From NCBI GenBank assembly GCA_003024175.1, contig MDYQ01000252.1, positions 1 through 37,195 on the forward strand: a stretch of DNA of 37,195 nt, written 5' to 3'. Origin of the DNA: Planoprotostelium fungivorum (taxonomy: Eukaryota; Evosea; Variosea; Cavosteliida; Cavosteliaceae). Positions 9,701-19,014 of the stretch are shown here, in pieces (position 1 is the first letter of the stretch; every line of letters starts with the position of its first letter). Under the pieces are notes generated by a model. The model saw only the letters and a program-made list of their open reading frames with translations, did no database searches and was not told where the DNA came from. The position numbers and the translations under genes were made by a program.

Positions 9701-10449
9701 GATGGGGAGAGCGATCGACGATGAGACTCACCGAGATCCAGATAGGTCAGACTGGTCAAGTTGCCCATAGAAGTTGGGATGGTGCCGACTATATTGTTGA
9801 ACCACAGAGACAATCGGCTCAGCTTGGTCAAGCTGCCGATCGAGGTTGGGATGGATCCGCTGAAGTTACATTTGCCGAGCTCCAGCCAATTCAGAGAGGT
9901 TATAGAGGTGACGACCGTGATGTCGCCTCCTAGATTAGACGCCAAATAGGTATCGAGATGTTGGAGCTGAGAGAGACGACTGATGGTAAGAGGGAGCACA
10001 CCAGCCACACCCGTTACCCCCACATCGAGATATCGCAGTTGTGAGAGGTTCCCGATGGTGTCAGGGATGGATCCATGCAGTTGAAAATTATTTCGCAGAG
10101 ATATGTAGGTGAGGTTCTTCAGTTGGTCGATGTTGGAAGGGATGACGCCGGAGAAAGATTGAAATGAGAGCTCCAGTCGAGTCGGATAACCGGCTGAGTC
10201 GCAGGTCACTCCCACATAATCTGTAACATCGCAAATCTATCACAGTCAGATTTACAAAATGATTTCGTCAATCTTACATCCAGACCTTTCCATAGATTGG
10301 GATTACCTGTTTTCGTTAGTACATTCTGGAGATCGAACGGATCCACCTCCAAATGAGGACCATATGGATTTCATCGTCGTTGTTAAATTTGCTGTGGATG
10401 CAAAATGGAGTTGAAGCATCAAGAGAAGGCATAGGAGCGTGCGATGCAT
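6723..10449 (-). CDS. LRR–GAIN/GPS–TM–TKL pseudokinase receptor
   Basis: A predicted single-pass receptor. In order: signal peptide [20 protein letters not shown] (ATG 10449); an N-cap with [19 protein letters not shown]; then many plant-type LRRs of the [18 protein letters not shown] kind (about 10215–8880). A Ser/Thr/Asn-rich region follows (8760–8140), with GAIN-like pieces such as GVTLFIRSF and INPFYS. Next is a GPS motif with the canonical spacing of two Trp and four Cys: [16 protein letters not shown], then [12 protein letters not shown]. The presumed HL|T cleavage lies near 8028/8029. A membrane helix of about 25 residues ([20 protein letters not shown], about 7945–7870) and basic RRRK stop-transfer follow. 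The cytoplasmic kinase fold has VVVKK (β3 Lys kept), [22 protein letters not shown] in place of HRDxKxxN, KLTGFSES in place of DFG, and [12 protein letters not shown] plus DVWSFGLLL, ending near [12 protein letters not shown]. It is hence a pseudokinase. Ligand unknown. The join between the signal-peptide exon and the next frame is unclear. Confidence 0.85.
8010..8142 (-). other. GPS (GPCR proteolysis site) motif in the receptor
   Basis: Spliced translation across a 41-nt intron (about 8143–8183, GTGCGT donor, GTACAG acceptor) gives [16 protein letters not shown] followed by [14 protein letters not shown]. This matches the C-x2-W … W-x3-GC … C-x-C-x-HLT-x-F pattern of GPS motifs, which in adhesion GPCRs and polycystin-1 self-cleave between Leu and Thr. 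The nucleophile-position Thr and the preceding His-Leu are all present, so autoproteolysis is plausible. It lies about 28 residues before the membrane helix. Confidence 0.85.
9121..9375 (-). repeat. LRR exon–intron unit, copy 1 of a tandem duplication
   Basis: This stretch is nearly identical to 9446–9700 (offset 325 bp), including coding LRR sequence, the intron and its splice sites. It is a direct DNA-level repeat inside the LRR ectodomain gene, indicating recent tandem duplication or gene conversion of an LRR unit. Identity drops at both edges. Confidence 0.75.
9446..9700 (-). repeat. LRR exon–intron unit, copy 2 of a tandem duplication
   Basis: Second copy of the unit at 9121–9375. Landmarks shared at a constant 325-bp offset include CCAGAAACTGAG (9277 and 9602), GATGTTGTTCCTTCGAATGAG, and the stretch encoding LPISVSGSE or its counterpart. 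Differences are scattered single bases in both exon and intron, so the intron is not diverging noticeably faster than the exon. Confidence 0.75.
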
Positions 10450-11002
10450 CTTGTTGTCTAAAGGAACTGTCTTATAACACGCGCACGTCAAGGCATGTCA
10501 AGCATAATAAGACAAAAATGACATTCTGTTGGTTGAAAAGCTAAGCACACGTTTCGCTCTCGTCGTGATACTATTTCGTCTATAACTATACCGATACTCC
10601 TGCTCTTGTGATGCTCTACCCAGGAAATCGCTATGTCCGATAATGGGAACCACCGCGCATCCCGTTGTTCACCGTCACAAACCGTCATGGTCTGTTTTGT
10701 GTGAGATTCTGAGATGAGCAAATGATTTTTGTGAGTGAACGCAGAGAGAGCTCTCCGCTCGAGGACGCACGTTGGCAGTTTGCCAGGAAGTGGTCGTTGT
10801 GGTTGTGATTGTCATCTTGGAACCTTTCCAGATGAGACATGCTCGACGTCATCTGGAAAGATTCCAAGATGACAATACTCCAATTGTCCCTACAGAACTT
10901 ACGAACGGAGCCCTCTCGTATCTTTTACCAGGACCATAAGAACGGTTACGGTGGCATCGGTGGTGAAACAAAGAGTTATTGAACGACTTAAAATCATATG
11001 TA
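10450..11002. other. Intergenic stretch between the LRR receptor and IFT139 genes
   Basis: Upstream region of the LRR receptor and 3' flank of IFT139. Apart from the long hairpin at 10808–10876 I see no gene. Several open frames on the minus strand lack family motifs and reach across the hairpin, so they are probably spurious. Confidence 0.4.
10808..10876. repeat. Near-perfect 28-bp inverted repeat (long hairpin)
   Basis: The arm 10808–10835 (starts ATTGTCATCTTGGAACC) and the arm 10849–10876 (ends CCAAGATGACAAT) are reverse complements with one mismatch. They are separated by a 13-nt loop. As RNA this would form a 28-bp stem, similar in size to a small-RNA precursor, and as DNA a cruciform. 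It lies in the gap between two minus-strand genes: about 195 bp downstream-to-stop distance lies 11003 for IFT139 and about 360 bp upstream of the receptor ATG. Function unknown. Confidence 0.8.
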
Positions 11003-14000
11003 TTACGATCTCAAGGAGGATCTAGCCTTCTCCAAGATTTCCTTTCTTATCTTGGGATAATCAGGGTAGAGAGCCAGCACCTTATGACACACATCGATGG
11101 CCTCCACGTACCTCTTTGCCTTCAAATAATTGAAAGCCAATCTGTCGCATGGTCAGTCACGACAACAAAGACCGTATCACCTGAAGCCAAGAGTCGGGTT
11201 GCTCTCGTTCTGCATCTTCCACGAGCATTCGTAATGGTCGCTGGCATCTCTGAACGCTTGTTCCTTCTCCATGATGAATCCCAACAATTCCCACGCCTTC
11301 GGACAAGACTTGTTGTAGCTCAGGCACCGCCTCAACAGCTCTGATGCCATATCGTATTTCGCCACCTGAATCTTGTCATCATCTCATGCATCTAAAGGCT
11401 GAGATCACCTGTATGTAGATGTCTGATAACAAGATCCAACTTCTCTCAAACTCTTCGGCCTCATCACTGTTATGCGGCATCTTTGAGATGGTCTTCAACT
11501 GATTTCTGGCCTTCTGAGCCTGCGACGATTGTCATCACGAGTCATCACATCATAACTCACGTCTTTACGGATGATGAAGCATTCGGAGACGGCCAAGAGG
11601 GCAGGCACGTAGTTCTTATCGATGTTCAAGACGTTGTTGAGATGGTTCATCGCGTCGTCGATGTCCGTCTTGCCTTTTCCCGCCATCATGACGTAGGCCT
11701 CCAACACTTGAGTCTTCAGTGATTTTGGATTATTCGGTAACTCTCTCAGGAGTTCCTTAGCAGAAGCGATGGCCTTCAACTGACACGGCGTCAGAGAGAA
11801 GATCGTCAGATCACAGTCTCACCTGCTCGGTATGATCTCCTTGTGTGGCTTGGGAGTTGGACAGGCCACCCTCTGGATCGATCGACACGATCTCGTTATC
11901 GGGATTGATATAAATCTCGATCATGTGAGTCAGTACCGATTCTCCCCATCGTGGATCCTTCCTAGCCTCGTAGAAGGAGGAGAGAGCCTCACGAGCGTTA
12001 TTGACGTAGCGGTAGTATAGACCTGGACGTTCTCAGGTGTCGTTCGCATTCCTCGCTTACCTCTGCAATAATGAAGACCGGTATCCATGGTAGATCTCTT
12101 CGAATAATCTGTGGCCAGCTTCAAGAACCGAGGGATATCGTTGAGTTTTCTAGACTCCGTCAGATGTTGAGCTCTCGATCTGTTCGTTCACCCGGCTCTT
12201 CTCATCAGATGGATGAGTCTGGCCAAAGCGACGTAATGATTTGGCTTTCTCTCCAAAAGTTGAGAAAAGTGGAAGGTGGCGGCATCGTATTCGTTCTTCC
12301 TGAACATGAGATCGGCTAACATCATGGACGCTTCCTCATTTCCAGCGTCCATTCGCAAGAGAGTGATGCACTGATGCTGGCATGGATCTAGATCTCCCTT
12401 AGCCAGATACAGACGGGCTAGAGCCAAGATGGACTGTATAGTTGTCAGTTCTATCGGTTTTAAGATGCGAATGGGTCACCGGCTCGTGTCCCTCGTTGTA
12501 TTTGAGAGCCTCGTGGTATAAAGTCATGGCTCTGTCGATGTTGTTCTGGCTGTTGAAGTGTTGGGCCATAGCGAAGCAGATGAGGGCAGCCTGCTCCTTC
12601 TGTGATTTGATGAAGTCCGGCTGTTCTCCCTGTAGTCTCCCAAGCACACTCGATACGGTCAGTTTTCGGTCATTCGTTATTCTCCTCACCTGACTTGAGT
12701 CTCCTTTGCCTTTTGAAGGGCCTCCAATCCCTTTTGAAAATTACCAGATCCCATGTGCACCTTGGCCATCATGTTGTAGACTTTAACGTCGCTGATGAGA
12801 CGTAATGCATCAGAAGGATCCGCTGACATATGTCAGCGAGAATTGTGGATGGATGAAACATACAGGACTTATCGAGCGAGCTCTTGAGGAGGGCTTCCGC
12901 TTGATCAAACTTTCTCAATTTCGTGTAGAGCTCTGCCAGATCGTAGCGTAAAGATGTACCGGGATTCTCACGGACAGCATTCTCGTAATAAGCGACAGCC
13001 TACATTTCAAATGTCAGAAGATGGAGGATAACGAAAACGATCACCTTCGCGTAGTCGTGTGTCGTGACGAAAGCCCTTCCAATCTTACTGATGAGAGCGA
13101 TATCGGCATTGTTGTTTTCCAAAGCGGAGAGGTACACGTTGATGGCCTTCACGGGCTTTGATGTGTAAGAAGCTTTCATCTCACGATACTATTCACCTCT
13201 TGAATCTTCATGTAGGCGTCGCCGAGCATGAGAGAGGTCTGCAGGTTCGGATTACTATCCTGCAGCCTCCTGTAGCAATTTATATACATCCTCTTATCGT
13301 TCTGTGTGGTCAAATAGATACCAGCCATGACCGTCTGAGCCTTCACAAAATATCTGATAGAGTTAACCTCTCTTTCGTTGTCATTCACTCACGGTCTATC
13401 GTTGGTAACTTGTCCGAGCAGTGTCAGAGCCAATTCGTGATCTCCCTGCGCGGAGGCAAATTCGGCCGAACCGATGATGATGCGAACTTCTTCAGGTGTA
13501 TTCATGAACTCCTTATCTCCAGCGTTGAAGATCTTCTGTGCTTCTCCCTTCACCGTGTTATCTCTATGAGTAATCGTTCATTCATCTCTCACCATCAGGT
13601 TCTGCTTGGTGTAACACTTGGCTAATTCCAAGAAGATGGAAACACGGTCGTACAGGGTGACTTGACCTGATCCCTTCTTCTTCGATCGTGCAGTGGCGGG
13701 TGCGGCAGCCGTCTTCACGCCAGGTAGATCCATGGCAGTCTCCAAAATGGCCACGGCTTGTTCTCTCTCACCCAACTTCTCGTGGATTCTGGCGTTGATG
13801 AGATGGTAATACGCCGTATCTTTGACATCGAAATCGTGAGACAGGGCTTGTTCCAGAGAGTTGAGAGCCACCTTCGGCTTATCTTGTTTCAAGTACATGA
13901 GAGATTGCAGAAGATGAGCCTGAGGATGATGAGCGGGCACAAATGACACTTCGGCTCACCTCTGTGAAGGCAGGGTTTAAGCGGATACAATTCTCGATGC

Positions 14001-16030
14001 TCTTCATAGCAACGTCGTCCTCGTTGATGACGTAACGGATTTTGGATAAGAGGTACAAACACTCCAATTGCCCGGGAACGGCCTTACTGACGATCTCTAA
14101 TAAGCCCATGGCCTTGCTTAATATGGGGGGAACGATGTCATCTGTGGGATGTGAGTGGATCTTCGAATCGATTTGATCTCACTGGGATCGATGGGCTCCA
14201 TGATACAGAATTGAAGATATTCCTTCGCAACCTCCACCAGAAAATCGGGGTTGAATTTGTTGAAATATTCAAAACTGTCGTCTTTCAATTTCCTAAGAAG
14301 AGGATCTTTACCTCAAAGGGAGGTCTGTGAGTGAACGGAAGTGCAATTCTAAACTCTCTCCTAAGAGCTGAACGGCCCTGTCCTGGTCTCTTTCTACCCT
14401 CCACACCAACAGCGCGTTCAAAAAGATGAGTTCGGATGATTTCTGCTCGTCTTCGTAACTGGACTGTGGATCGAATCAGCGTACGTCTCATCCAATCTGG
14501 AACAGGACATTACCTGAAGCTCTGCCATAAACTGGAATTGTTTCTGAGCTTCCTCCAATTGATTCTCCAGGATCTGGCATTTGATGCTACCGATGAAAGC
14601 CGCCTCGCTCTCGGCTTGCAGGTTGATAGCGTGACGATAAGACATCAGAGCCTCCTTGATGTTACCCAGCAACAGTTGTTGATGTCCATACTCCGTGTGG
14701 TATGCGCTTCCATCACTCTGCAAGCTCCTCGCTCGATCGGCCAGAGTCAGCGTCTGTTGAAGTATTCTGTCCCGAATGAATTTCCATACGAAATAGTGAA
14801 TAGACTTACTGAGCATTTCTTCCCGCCAAACGGCTGAATGGTTTGGCACAATTCAGATAGACTCCAGCATTCTTGGGCTCGTAACGATCGAGAGCCTGTC
14901 GAATGTAAATGGCGATCCCCTTGTATACAACTCACTTGAATCAAAGTTTCGATCTTGTTCGCGGCGGTGGAAACCTTACTCTCCTGACACAAGTGATATA
15001 AAACAATGAAACGGAGAGCCTCGACGTTGTTTGGCTCCTGGAAAGGCGTCAGAGATATCACCAAGGACAAATCTCTTACGCTCTGTAGAACACGTGTAGC
15101 TGTTTCAAAAGATTGTTCCCAATCTCCCATCATGAGAAGGACTTTCGTCTTCTCTGTCAGGGCCGGCGTGAAATTAGAGCTGTTTACAACGATCGCATTC
15201 AGTAATTCAATGGCTTGGAGGTATTGACCTGAACGTTGAGAGTCAGAGGAGTCAGTTCAATATCGATTGATCACCATTCACTTCGAAGAACTTGGCCTTT
15301 CCCAGCATGGCCTGCATGCTGTTCAAAGGAGAGGATAGGATGTACGGTTGAAATACCTCAATGTTTCTGGAGCTACCGGAGCTGCTGATCGATTTCTCGA
15401 AGTGGTTGATACTCTTCTTCGATAATTGCTGTCTTCCACATGTCAGATCAACCCACCCAAGCAGCGCGTGAGCCGGTGCATATTTAGGTTGTGATTCCAA
15501 TATCTATTCTCCACGTCATTCTCTCTCTTCGTCTGTATCTCACCAGTTTGAGATATTCCCTCGACTTATCATATTCTCCCATGTGCCAGTGAAATGTGGC
15601 AGCATTCAATAGACCAACCTCGCTCGCAGCTTTCGTCTCCTCTTTAATTCTGGCATTCAGTTCAGCCACAGCCTCTCGATCTGTTGTGGGTTCAGAAAAA
15701 TATGATTCGTGATGTCCATCTCACCGACGCGAGTGAAACGTGTCTGAGCGTGGAGCGATGCGGAAGCAGCGGCCAACGATAGATCTCTCTTGTTCTTGAT
15801 GCTGTCTAAATCTCGGATAGCCTCTCCCGTAGAACCTGATCGGATCTCAATGACATGACTCTCGGTAGTGTTCAGTCCTCACCTTCCATCAGAATACCGA
15901 AAGCCTTCCAGAAGATCAGAGTTGGATCGTCTCCTCTCTTTCGTAAACCCTCATTGCAAACGATCTGAATGTGACGCCAGTACTTCTCTCGCGCATAGAA
16001 GTTGATCAGAGACTGAGTCTCTGTGGTCAT
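11003..16030 (-). CDS. IFT139: Intraflagellar transport protein 139 (TTC21B-like, IFT-A subunit)
   Basis: A long tetratricopeptide-repeat protein spread over some twenty exons, corresponding to IFT139/TTC21 of the IFT-A complex, which drives retrograde transport in cilia and flagella and import of membrane cargo. The N-terminus, from ATG 16030, reads [18 protein letters not shown] and then [20 protein letters not shown], which follows the start of animal TTC21B. Further upstream sense frame exists but is not conserved. TPR helices run throughout, for example [113 protein letters not shown] and [10 protein letters not shown]-type repeats (seen as [18 protein letters not shown]). The C-terminal end matches family tails: [20 protein letters not shown], stop TAA at 11003. 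Length is close to the family's roughly 1300 residues. Its presence argues that the organism has or recently had a flagellate stage. It is divergently arranged with the Alba gene. Confidence 0.92.
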
Positions 16031-16159
16031 GTTCCAAGACGTAATAAGGTCCCTGTTGGCTCCTGAAAATAGTTTCGACGGATAAGGCTCAAACATTTGT
16101 GCCCCAATGCATCACATCACCTCGTCACCCACATTTCACATCGAGAGATACAACGCAAC
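16031..16159. promoter_or_regulatory. Shared head-to-head upstream region, IFT139 / Alba
   Basis: Only 129 bp separate the start codons of the divergent IFT139 (-) and Alba-like (+) genes. Both 5' UTRs and core promoters must fit here or overlap the neighbouring gene. No obvious TATA box stands out. Confidence 0.5.
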
Positions 16160-16725
16160 ATGGCAGCTGCAGCAGTTCAATATCCTACGTCTCAGAGCGG
16201 ACAGATGATACAAGTATCGACTGCCCATTTAGGCACGAACGAGATTCGTGTGGGCCAACGTCGCTCAGAAGCATACGTTAGACTAGCAGAACAAGCGTTC
16301 TTACATCACGACGAAATCGTTCTTTGCGGTCTGGGGAATAGTGAGTCATATCCACCATATCATTCGATCTGTGTGACATCGATAGCCGTTCGAACCGTCG
16401 TGAGTTGTGCCGAGATCATCAAGTTTAGAAAGTATGGAACCATACAGAGTGAGATTTGAAGGTGAAGCCGTAGTCACACATCTCACACCATTCAGAGATC
16501 TCCACTTCCATGGTCGAGTTAGACGATGGGATCCGACAATCTGTGGCAAAGATTCAAATCAACATGAAGAGAAACGAGGGCATTCGAGAGCTCCTGGAAA
16601 AGATCATCCACGAGAAATCACAAGAGACGGTATGAACTCTCATCTCATACTCTTTTGACATAGAACAGGATCTGGAGAGACATCTGAGAGAACAAGAAGA
16701 GGCAGAAGATGACGATGACCTATAA
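16160..16725 (+). CDS. Alba-family DNA/RNA-binding protein
   Basis: A small protein of roughly 145 residues in four exons (starts ATG 16160 with MAAAAVQYPTSQSG). The Alba fold is visible as NEIRVGQRRSEAYVRLAEQA, then EIVLCGLGNTVRTVVSCAEI across the first intron, then IIKFRKYGTIQRIS. The last two segments resemble the GxGxAI…AEIlKrr pattern of Alba, Rpp20 and Rpp25 proteins. After the fold come a helical part and an acidic tail (EEAEDDDDL). Alba proteins bind RNA or DNA; eukaryotic members act in RNase P/MRP or in mRNA regulation, and the sequence does not say which applies here. The stop codon lies 10 bp from the HPRT stop codon on the other strand. Confidence 0.8.
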
Positions 16726-16735
16726 ATTCTTCCTT

Positions 16736-17515
16736 TTATTTCTTGACGTAATATTCCTGCTTCAGTTCACCCACGTAGTCTGAGATGATGATGAGCGACA
16801 GATGCATCATGTAGAATAGACTCACCCAGGTTTCTAAATTCCTCTGCACGATCGAGACCGTATCCAACGACAAAGACGGGCTCGGCTTGGAATCCGACCC
16901 ACTTCAGCTTCAGATCAGTAGCCTTCAGACATGCCGACTTCTGAAGGAAGACGCAGACCTCTTCTCATGTTCAGGAGCTGATGGAGTGATTGGACTCACC
17001 CAGACTCTTGGGCTTTCTGGCGCGGAGGAGTTCTAAGAGGTAGGAGAGCGTCAGACCTAAGAGAATGAGATGGGTTCACGTGGTCATCAGTGGTGTAGAG
17101 TCACCTGTATCGCAGATATCTTCCACGATGAGGACGTGCTTTCCACTGAGATCTGTTCGTGTGCTGCGAAGATTAATTCAATGGATGCAACGTTGGCTAC
17201 TCACTCCATGACGATCTTGACGTTTCCGGATGAAGTGGTTGAGTTACCGTAAGAAGATACGGCCAAGAAGTCCATGGTGCATGGAAAGTTGCAAGCTCTC
17301 ACGAGATCGGCCATGAAGATGAAGGCACCCTTGAGGACACCAACAATAACGACCTAATCACGTCTCAGAGACTTCACATCTAGCCGCATGTTCACCTCCT
17401 CTCCCTTGTAATGTTGTGTAATCTCTGCCCCCAACTCGGCTATTCTCTTCTGTATCGTCTCCTTGGTATACAAGATACGTGACATGTACTCTCCACAAAC
17501 AACATCAGACGACAT
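16736..17515 (-). CDS. HPRT1: Hypoxanthine-guanine phosphoribosyltransferase
   Basis: Purine salvage enzyme converting hypoxanthine or guanine plus PRPP to IMP or GMP, cytosolic. Start chosen at ATG 17515 ([20 protein letters not shown]). Motifs in order: [18 protein letters not shown] with the PPi-loop LKG; the flexible-loop [14 protein letters not shown]; the PRPP-binding loop [34 protein letters not shown], where Lys and aromatic purine-binding residues occur; [16 protein letters not shown] with the catalytic-site DxxxxYR-like region; and the C-terminus [13 protein letters not shown]. Four or five short introns interrupt it. Length (about 205–215 residues) is normal. All key residues I can place are present, so it should be active. 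It is divergent from RPL26 and convergent with the Alba gene. Confidence 0.93.
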
Positions 17516-17665
17516 GTTGGCTCTTCCTCGTTTCAATCCTGTGGTCATCCAAGTCGAGAAAAAATTCAAGTTGAAAATCAAGTTGAAAATCTTCAAAGGA
17601 CTTCGGATTGTTTTCGCGTCGTCTAAAGCCAGCAGAGACCCATCCGCCGAAGCAAATCCTCAAAG
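17516..17665. promoter_or_regulatory. Shared head-to-head upstream region, HPRT / RPL26
   Basis: 150 bp separate the HPRT (-) and RPL26 (+) start codons, so a bidirectional promoter is likely. The first RPL26 intron, about 110 nt and longer than most here, may carry additional elements as is common for ribosomal protein genes; that last point is inference. Confidence 0.45.
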
Positions 17666-18391
17666 ATGAAGTTCAGCAAGAGTGAGCCATCCATCCATTC
17701 ATCATCTATAAGCATCCGTTGTTTTCTCGCGTGTTAAAGATGAGATGCATGTTGAGATGAGATTGGGTAATGGTCTGATGCATCATGTAGACGTTGCATC
17801 CTCCCGCAGAACACAGAGAAGAAACCACTTCTCCTCTAACTCCATCCAAAAGAGGAAACTGATGGCCTCTCCCCTGTCCAAGGAACTGAAGGAGAAGCAC
17901 AACGTGAGTCTCTGTTCTCTTTTGCTCTCTCGATAAGCTACCTCTTTTATCCATCGCCTCTCATCCATTTCGATCACATTTTTGTAACATCTCCCCTTCA
18001 GGTCCGTTCTCTCCCCATCCGCAAGGATGATGAGGTCGCCGTTGTTAGCGGACACCTCAAGGGACGTGAGGGCAAGGTTGTTGCTGTCTACAGAAAGAAA
18101 TGGGTCATCCACGTCGAGAGAATCGTCCGCGACAAGGCCAACGGTAAATTCCTCGTTTTCTCGCTTTACCTCACACCAATGATCTGAAGACATGGATCTC
18201 ATTTTCCTGCAGGACAAACTGTTCAGATCGGTGTCGACCCCTCCAACGTTCAGATCACCAAGCTGAAGATCGACAAGGACCGCAAGGAACTGATCGAGAA
18301 GAAGTCTGCCGGCAGAAACGCCACCAAGGGACTTGGAAAGGGAAAGGTTACCAGCGCTGAGTCTAGCACTGCCCCCGCTGTCAGCAACTAA
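17666..18391 (+). CDS. RPL26: 60S ribosomal protein L26 (uL24)
   Basis: Large-subunit ribosomal protein near the polypeptide exit tunnel. The start exon is very short (MKFSK, ATG 17666), and an intron splits the next codon. It continues [36 protein letters not shown], then [20 protein letters not shown] with the KOW motif ([20 protein letters not shown]), and [20 protein letters not shown]. The last exon ends in a basic then Ser/Thr/Ala-rich tail and TAA at 18389–18391. Four exons with three introns; the exon order and residues follow eukaryotic L26 closely. Codon choice is strongly C-ending, as expected for a highly expressed gene. Confidence 0.95.
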
Positions 18392-18582
18392 GCTTTCGAA
18401 TGGTCTTATAAAACTCGGCTTTGAGGAAAATTCGATTCATCTTGTGGCTTTGTTTCATTGTGTGATGTTCTATCTGAAGATAACACACGATCACTCTCTC
18501 TGACACTGTGCAAGTAGCTAGCCGATCGCTCGTTGATTAAAATGTGGAGAGATGGATGATATGGGTCGATGTGAGGCTGTAC

Positions 18583-18586
18583 AAAA
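18583..18586 (-). terminator. Pol III T-run after tRNA-Gln
   Basis: Four T residues on the minus strand immediately follow the tRNA 3' end, which is the standard RNA polymerase III stop signal. Confidence 0.6.
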
Positions 18587-18587
18587 G

Positions 18588-18659
18588 AGGCCATACCCGG
18601 ATTTGAACCGGGGTTTCAAGGATCAGAACCTCGCGTGCTGACCGCTACACTATACGGCC
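18588..18659 (-). tRNA. tRNA-Gln (anticodon CTG)
   Basis: Read on the minus strand, the cloverleaf is complete: acceptor GGCCGTA pairs with TATGGCC (one G·U); the D arm GTG…CAC follows; the anticodon stem CGAGG/CCTTG encloses loop TTCTGAT, giving anticodon CTG; the variable loop is short; and the T arm CCCGG-TTCAAAT-CCGGG is perfect. There is no intron, and CCA is not encoded. The 3' flank has a TTTT run (minus strand, 18583–18586), as expected for Pol III termination. Confidence 0.93.
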
Positions 18660-19014
18660 TTGGTGTCTTTCGGAGTTTTACCTCGTGGGTTGTACATAAT
18701 GGTTGGTACTACCACATGGACTGTATGGAGTACCTGCTGGATGCGATCATCTGTGGATAACATCATCCTGTTAAGCACTATACAATGACAGAGCTGAATG
18801 TCATAGGTACTGTAGATATTCTCTTGGCTGCAGGCATGATGCACACTAGCAGTACACTTCCGCATTGTACATGCGTTAATAGGTGGTGATACTGATTCTC
18901 AGATGAGAACCGTGAGGAACAGAAAAAGACGAAGATTTTATTGGAAAGCGGTTTCCTTTTTTTTTCCAACCTTTGTCATTTCGAAACAAGGGACGTCATA
19001 ATCGATTGATCAGC
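18660..19014. other. Intergenic stretch upstream of aspartyl-tRNA synthetase
   Basis: 5' flank of the tRNA and upstream region of the + strand synthetase gene. A pyrimidine run (T-rich, about 18955–18967) sits about 50 bp before the start codon and may belong to the promoter or 5' UTR. No gene recognised. Confidence 0.4.

Noticed and set aside
18399-18420. GTCTTATAAAACTCGG resembling the MITE ends in the RPL26 3' flank; a weaker match at 10465
   Set aside because: No inverted partner nearby and only short similarity; probably chance.
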